Of a stretch of 8,832 nucleotides of DNA, positions 6,156 to 8,832 are shown one piece after another; position 1 is the stretch's first letter, and each line of letters opens with the position of its first letter. This DNA comes from an uncultured Clostridia bacterium (GTDB lineage: Bacteria > Bacillota > Clostridia > Oscillospirales > Acutalibacteraceae). The stretch is from assembly GCA_947628595.1 (NCBI GenBank), contig CANRAN010000049.1, forward strand, positions 1 through 8,832. The letters run 5' to 3'. The notes beneath the pieces were generated by a model that had not been told where the DNA came from, did no database searches, and saw nothing but the letters and a program-made list of their open reading frames with translations. The position numbers and the translations under genes were made by a program.

Positions 6156-6178
6156 TTGACATACATTATGTGATGTAT
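6156..6178 (+). promoter_or_regulatory. TTGACA box and inverted repeat upstream of the epimerase gene
   Basis: A perfect TTGACA lies at 6156-6161, overlapping the first base of an inverted repeat, ATACAT (6161-6166) and ATGTAT (6173-6178), with a 6-base spacer. No -10 box is at the normal distance (17 bases away is TCTACC; TATTCT at 6176-6181 is only 14 away). It could be a regulated weak promoter, or chance. The gene may simply be co-transcribed with the preceding gene, whose stop is 97 bp upstream. Confidence 0.3.
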
Positions 6179-6205
6179 TCTACCCGTTTATTGAGGAACG
6201 ATATA

Positions 6206-7114
6206 ATGAAAAAAGTTCTTGTTACAGGCGGTACAGTTTTCATAAGCAGATATCTTGCCGAATACTATACCATTGCCGGAAATGAAGTATATGCCCTAAA
6301 CAGGGCTACCCGTCCGCAACCACAGGGTGTTAGGCTTATAAAGGGTGATAAAACAAGGCTGTGTCCGGATCTAAAAAAATTTAGCTTTGATTTAGTTCTC
6401 GCTGTAAATATTTATACGGGAAATGAGATGCTCAATCTTCTCAACAGTCTTGGCGATGTCAGGGATTTTGTTTTCATAAGTTCAAGTGCTGTATATCCCG
6501 AAACAAACCCTCTCCCCTTTAATGTAAATCAACCGACAGGCATAAATTCAATATGGGGTGATTACGGCACAAATAAGATTGCTGCCGAAAATATACTGCT
6601 CAAGGAAAAGCCGGATGCCTACATTCTGAGACCGCCGTATTTTTACGGAAAATTTCAGAATCTTTATCGTGAAGGATTTGTGTTCGACTGTGCCTTGAAA
6701 AATATGTCCTTTTATATACCAAAGGACGGAAAAATGCCGCTCCAATTTTATAATGTCTATGACCTGTGCAGATTTATAGATAACTTACTTATCAGAAAGC
6801 CTGATACACATATTTTTAATGTAGGAAATAAGGATATAATTGATATAAATAAATTTGTTGAAGTATGCTATGACATAGTGGGTAAGAAATTGCATAAAAT
6901 ATTTGTTGATTCCTCGCATAATCAACGCAGCTATTTTCCATTTTATGATTATTCATATTATCTTGACGTTACAGAGCAATATAATATTATCCCCGATACG
7001 GTTCCCATTTATGATGGACTGAAAGAGGATTTTGAGTATTACATTGAACATCAGAATGAAGTCATGAAAAAATCCTCATACTTTGAATATATCGCCAATG
7101 TCCTGCAAAAATAA
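6206..7114 (+). CDS. NAD(P)-dependent epimerase/dehydratase (extended SDR)
   Basis: The 302-residue cytoplasmic protein belongs to the extended short-chain dehydrogenase/reductase family, which acts on nucleotide sugars. The N-terminal Rossmann motif is VLVTGGTVFISR (4-15). The catalytic region has SSS (92-94) and Y120-x3-K124 (YGTNK). LRPPYFYG further on is the family's usual substrate-side motif. The third glycine expected in TGxxGxxG is Ser14, a variant I recall from TGGTxFxSR-type clostridial homologues. The start is ATG 6206 with GAGGA eight bases upstream; the frame is open for 32 codons further, without a ribosome binding site. The neighbours (wall enzymes, surface protein) fit a role in surface sugar synthesis, but the substrate is not readable. 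The gene ends 10 bp before a strong terminator. Confidence 0.85.
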   Translation: MKKVLVTGGTVFISRYLAEYYTIAGNEVYALNRATRPQPQGVRLIKGDKTRLCPDLKKFSFDLVLAVNIYTGNEMLNLLNSLGDVRDFVFISSSAVYPETNPLPFNVNQPTGINSIWGDYGTNKIAAENILLKEKPDAYILRPPYFYGKFQNLYREGFVFDCALKNMSFYIPKDGKMPLQFYNVYDLCRFIDNLLIRKPDTHIFNVGNKDIIDINKFVEVCYDIVGKKLHKIFVDSSHNQRSYFPFYDYSYYLDVTEQYNIIPDTVPIYDGLKEDFEYYIEHQNEVMKKSSYFEYIANVLQK

Positions 7115-7123
7115 AAAACAAAA

Positions 7124-7164
7124 CCCAACCTATCAAAACATATTGACAGGTTGGGCATTTTTTA
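7124..7164. terminator. Bidirectional rho-independent terminator
   Basis: CCCAACCTATCAA (7124-7136) pairs with TTGACAGGTTGGG (7143-7155), a 13-bp stem with one mismatch and a 6-base loop. CATTTTTTATT follows on the plus strand, and an A-rich run (about 7108-7123) on the left supplies a U-tract for minus-strand transcripts. It lies between two convergent stop codons (7114 and 7166) and should stop both genes. Confidence 0.93.
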
Positions 7165-7165
7165 T

Positions 7166-8416
7166 TTATTCTTCCTTATTTTTCTTGTCATTATTTTCCT
7201 CGGACTCTTCGTCATCGTCCTTATCAATCCAACGTGAAACAAAGAAATACAATACACCTACTACAACTACCGTTGCAGCGGAAATTATAATTACAATGGT
7301 AATCCTGTTATCTCTGTTACCGGAGCCTTCCTCCTCGTTATCAGCAGTGCCGCCACCGTTATTCTCATCATCAGCAGCGGTTATACTGTTATCCGAAACC
7401 TCCTGTTCATCCCCGTAGCTTCCAACGGCTCCCGATGATGCCGGGCTACCGGAGCTATTTTCATTTCGTCCGGAATCATCCGTTACCTGAGAATCACTGG
7501 AAGAATTTTGTCCAACTAAGCTTTCGCCGCCGGCAGCAACATTTCCGCCCGAGCCTTCCGGCATTGAACCATTATTCAAATTGCTGCTATCCGTTCCGCT
7601 TCCTGTTCCACCGCCTTCATTGCTGCCATTTTCGTTACCTGTACCACCACCGCCATTGCTGTTATTTCCGTTACCGGCATTACCACCGTTGCCGCTGCTT
7701 CCGTTATCGGCATTACCACCGTTGCCGTCACTTCCGTTACCGGTATTACCGCTGCTGCCGTTACTTCCGTTACCAGTATTACCACCGTTGCTGTTACTTC
7801 CGTTACCGGTATTACCGCTGCTGCCGTTACTTCCGTTACCGGTATTACCGCTGCTGCCGTTACTTCCGTTACCAGTATTACCGCTGCTGCCGTCAGATCC
7901 CTCAGTCTCATTATCTTCACTATACTCCGGAAACATATTCATTGAGTTAATACTATACCTCAAATCAGCAGTCTTATTATCTGAAACAAGCGTTTTATTA
8001 TTATCATATAATTCAAAGCTGTTTGCATACACATCATTTGAAGAAAGTCTGTCCGATTTTAGAATAAAGCTTATTTTGGCAAGCTCTGTATTTCCCTTTA
8101 CCAATCTGCCATTATTACGAAAATCAATGGATACTCTACCTTTATCAGCTGAATCAATATTTATTACATCTACCTCTGCGGAACCCTTTTCAACAGAAAT
8201 AAGCTCAAGAACATTGCTGTCATATCCTATACGGATTGACCCGGATGCAGCTTTTCCCGGCGTAAATGAAATGACAGCGGTAACATTACTGTCAGAATCT
8301 ATAATCTCATTAATTCCGAATGTCGGTTTATCGTCTGCAAGTACAAACACACTACCATATAGTATAAAAATGAAGAGGGCAGATAAAAATAATATAAGTA
8401 TTTTCCTTAATTTCAA
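7166..8416 (-). CDS. Secreted cohesin-like protein with Gly/Asn/Ser repeats and C-terminal membrane anchor
   Basis: The 416-residue protein has a signal peptide (1-27: basic KLRK, a hydrophobic core, and VLA before DDK). Residues about 31-157 form a cohesin-like beta-sandwich domain: GSIRIGYDSNVLELISVEKG (59-78) and ELAKISFILKSD (111-122) match the core strands of dockerin-binding cohesins. Seven 11-residue repeats (173-249, consensus GSNGSSGNTGN) follow, then an acidic Ser/Gly-rich linker to 371, a membrane helix (372-396) and a charged tail (397-416). The cohesin-like module would thus be held away from the membrane on a flexible stalk without a sortase motif. Cohesins anchor dockerin-bearing enzymes in Ruminococcus-type cellulosomes and amylosomes, but the fold also occurs in proteins with no dockerin partner, so the partner is unknown. 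The start is TTG at 8416, nine bases after AAGGGG; no ATG or GTG fits. A perfect-consensus promoter is at 8584-8612. Confidence 0.82.
   Translation of the reverse strand: MKLRKILILFLSALFIFILYGSVFVLADDKPTFGINEIIDSDSNVTAVISFTPGKAASGSIRIGYDSNVLELISVEKGSAEVDVINIDSADKGRVSIDFRNNGRLVKGNTELAKISFILKSDRLSSNDVYANSFELYDNNKTLVSDNKTADLRYSINSMNMFPEYSEDNETEGSDGSSGNTGNGSNGSSGNTGNGSNGSSGNTGNGSNSNGGNTGNGSNGSSGNTGNGSDGNGGNADNGSSGNGGNAGNGNNSNGGGGTGNENGSNEGGGTGSGTDSSNLNNGSMPEGSGGNVAAGGESLVGQNSSSDSQVTDDSGRNENSSGSPASSGAVGSYGDEQEVSDNSITAADDENNGGGTADNEEEGSGNRDNRITIVIIISAATVVVVGVLYFFVSRWIDKDDDEESEENNDKKNKEE
7670..7900 (-). repeat. Seven 33-bp tandem repeats in the cohesin-like gene
   Basis: Seven consecutive 11-codon units (7 x 33 bp) encode GSDGSSGNTGN, three variants of GSNGSSGNTGN, GSNSNGGNTGN, GSDGNGGNADN and GSSGNGGNAGN. 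A degenerate 12-residue unit follows. Several copies are almost identical in DNA, which favours slippage or recombination and variable copy number among strains. The repeats create long open frames on the opposite strand that are not genes. Confidence 0.92.
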
Positions 8417-8577
8417 AATATCAATCCCCTTGCTATATTAAAGCTCCTCAAAATTACCGTTATATTTTTCATATTCCAACATATCATTACGTTATCCATG
8501 CCTCAACCAACTGTCCGTAGGCAACACAAAGTACAGTAATGCACCGGAACCTGAGAATACAATATTTAAACGTGTAT
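8417..8577 (-). other. Long structured leader of the cohesin-like gene
   Basis: Between the predicted transcript start (about 8577) and the TTG start lie about 160 nt. On the minus strand CATTAC (8536-8541) can pair with GTAATG (8485-8490), enclosing a TGCCT (8519-8523) to AGGCA (8499-8503) stem. A short frame of 28 codons runs from ATG 8499 to a TGA at 8413-8415, overlapping the TTG start by four bases (TTGA). Its Shine-Dalgarno (GAGG) is only one base from the ATG, so translation is doubtful. It does not match any riboswitch class I can recognise. Confidence 0.4.
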
Positions 8578-8583
8578 GCTATA

Positions 8584-8612
8584 ATTATAGTTTATTATTT
8601 ATACCTTGTCAA
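8584..8612 (-). promoter_or_regulatory. Perfect-consensus sigma-A promoter of the cohesin-like gene
   Basis: On the minus strand, TTGACA (8607-8612) and TATAAT (8584-8589) are exactly 17 bases apart, matching consensus at all twelve positions. This predicts strong constitutive initiation near 8577 unless a repressor or leader control limits it. Confidence 0.88.
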
Positions 8613-8668
8613 TGGTAATAAGATATCCGATCCGACAAAAAACACCCTATGTTTCCCAATCGTGCGTG

Positions 8669-8716
8669 ATAAATAAAATCAGCAATAGGTAAACTTATCG
8701 TCTAAACCCATTGCTG
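8669..8716 (-). terminator. Terminator-like hairpin next to the IS end
   Basis: Read on the minus strand, CAGCAATGGGT (8706-8716) pairs with ACCTATTGCTG (8680-8690), an 11-bp stem with one mismatch and a 15-base loop, followed by ATTTTATTTAT (8669-8679). It would end transcripts coming from the element on the right and insulate the cohesin promoter. The loop is longer than usual, so efficiency is uncertain. Confidence 0.55.
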
Positions 8717-8832
8717 GTGACATACTCCCGCCGCCTACGCTTCGCTTAGAGGCGGAGGCTTCTCGCTCAAGTACAGTAGTCTGTACAGTATCGACGAGCT
8801 AACCCCGTGTGTCCCACGGTTATTTCAGGCTG
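8717..8832 (-). mobile_element. Right end of an IS200/IS605-type element (partial)
   Basis: On the minus strand the sequence after a short reading frame reads GAGCGAGAAGCCTCCGCC, then a hairpin (AGGCGG at 8750-8755 with CCGCCT at 8731-8736, loop with AAGCGAAGCG), then GGGAGTATGTCAC. GAAGCC-stem-AGCGAAGCG-stem-GGGAGTATGTCAC is the layout I associate with the right end of tnpB-carrying IS200/IS605 elements, which is also the 3' end of the TnpB omega-RNA. The rest of the element lies beyond the right edge. The exact end, placed at about 8717, is an estimate. Confidence 0.65.
8767..8832 (-). CDS. tnpB: C-terminal end of TnpB-like RNA-guided nuclease (partial)
   Basis: Only 21 codons and a stop are in the window. 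Of the three minus-strand frames here, only this one is open to the right edge; it encodes PEITVGHTGLARRY near its end. It stops directly before the IS605-type right-end hairpin, which is where tnpB genes normally end. TnpB is an RNA-guided DNA endonuclease of IS200/IS605 elements, but none of its catalytic region is visible, so the identity rests on context. An inverted repeat GTACAG-n4-CTGTAC (8771-8786) lies inside and may be part of the omega-RNA fold. Confidence 0.5.
   Translation of the reverse strand, partial: QPEITVGHTGLARRYCTDYCT

Noticed and set aside
7435..8441. Long plus-strand open frames opposite the cohesin-like gene
   Set aside because: They arise from the 33-bp repeats, whose opposite frames stay open, and give low-complexity Leu/Pro or Tyr/Arg/Cys proteins. 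They lack ribosome binding sites, and the minus-strand gene has a signal peptide, domain and promoter.
8417..8577. Known riboswitch (cyclic-di-GMP, T-box, preQ1, fluoride or c-di-AMP) in the cohesin gene leader
   Set aside because: None of the conserved motifs of these classes can be seen; only simple nested stems are supported.
8529..8778. The 10-mer AAGTACAGTA occurs at 8529-8538 and at 8769-8778
   Set aside because: A 10-base match within 250 bp is too short to claim as an IS-related direct repeat, and the flanks differ.
1..8832. CRISPR array, tRNA, rRNA or prophage attachment site
   Set aside because: No regularly spaced direct repeats with unique spacers, no cloverleaf-type sequence and no integrase or attachment-like duplication were found. 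The tandem repeats lie inside protein genes.

Overview
The window looks like a chromosomal segment from a low-to-moderate GC Gram-positive anaerobe of the class Clostridia, probably Oscillospiraceae/Ruminococcaceae. This is inferred from strong purine-rich ribosome binding sites, frequent TTG/GTG starts, consensus sigma-A promoters, a PerR-type regulator next to a reverse rubrerythrin, and a secreted cohesin-like protein. No phage, rRNA, tRNA or CRISPR array is visible.

Left part, minus strand. Positions 1-878 hold the 5' part of a gene that runs off the left edge. It has an N-terminal zinc ribbon, then a long Gln/Glu/Pro-rich region with a 34-residue repeat and an 81-bp perfect tandem repeat; a sigma-A promoter lies at 944-972. 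Upstream of it, 1003-2271 encodes a membrane-anchored HD-GYP cyclic-di-GMP phosphodiesterase. Its likely start is a GTG with a good Shine-Dalgarno, inside a longer TTG-started frame; its promoter is at 2347-2375.

Middle part, plus strand. A membrane-anchored CE4 polysaccharide deacetylase (2419-3279) and an Amidase_3 plus SH3b cell-wall amidase (3330-4070) form a likely two-gene envelope operon. Next is a peroxide-defence pair: a PerR-like Fur-family regulator (4189-4584), whose promoter carries a perfect 21-bp palindrome at the transcription start, and a reverse rubrerythrin (4655-5200). A strong terminator closes that unit at about 5270-5321. Then come a divergent phosphoribosyltransferase-fold protein (5473-6108) and an NAD-dependent epimerase/dehydratase (6206-7114). 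A bidirectional terminator at 7124-7155 separates this set from the convergent gene on its right.

Right part, minus strand. 7166-8416 encodes a secreted protein with a signal peptide, a cohesin-like domain, seven Gly/Asn/Ser-rich 11-residue repeats, a long acidic linker and a C-terminal membrane anchor. It is driven by a perfect-consensus promoter (TTGACA-17-TATAAT, 8584-8612) with an unusual leader of about 160 nt. At the right edge is what looks like the end of an IS200/IS605-type element: a short C-terminal tnpB fragment and a GC-rich right-end hairpin, followed at once by a terminator-like hairpin.

Most of the window deals with the cell envelope (deacetylase, amidase, cohesin-like surface protein, epimerase) or with signalling and stress (c-di-GMP hydrolysis, PerR/rubrerythrin). 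The points most worth a second look are the cohesin-like gene with its leader, the IS605 end with its possible omega-RNA guide, and two enzymes lacking canonical active-site residues (the amidase and the phosphoribosyltransferase).
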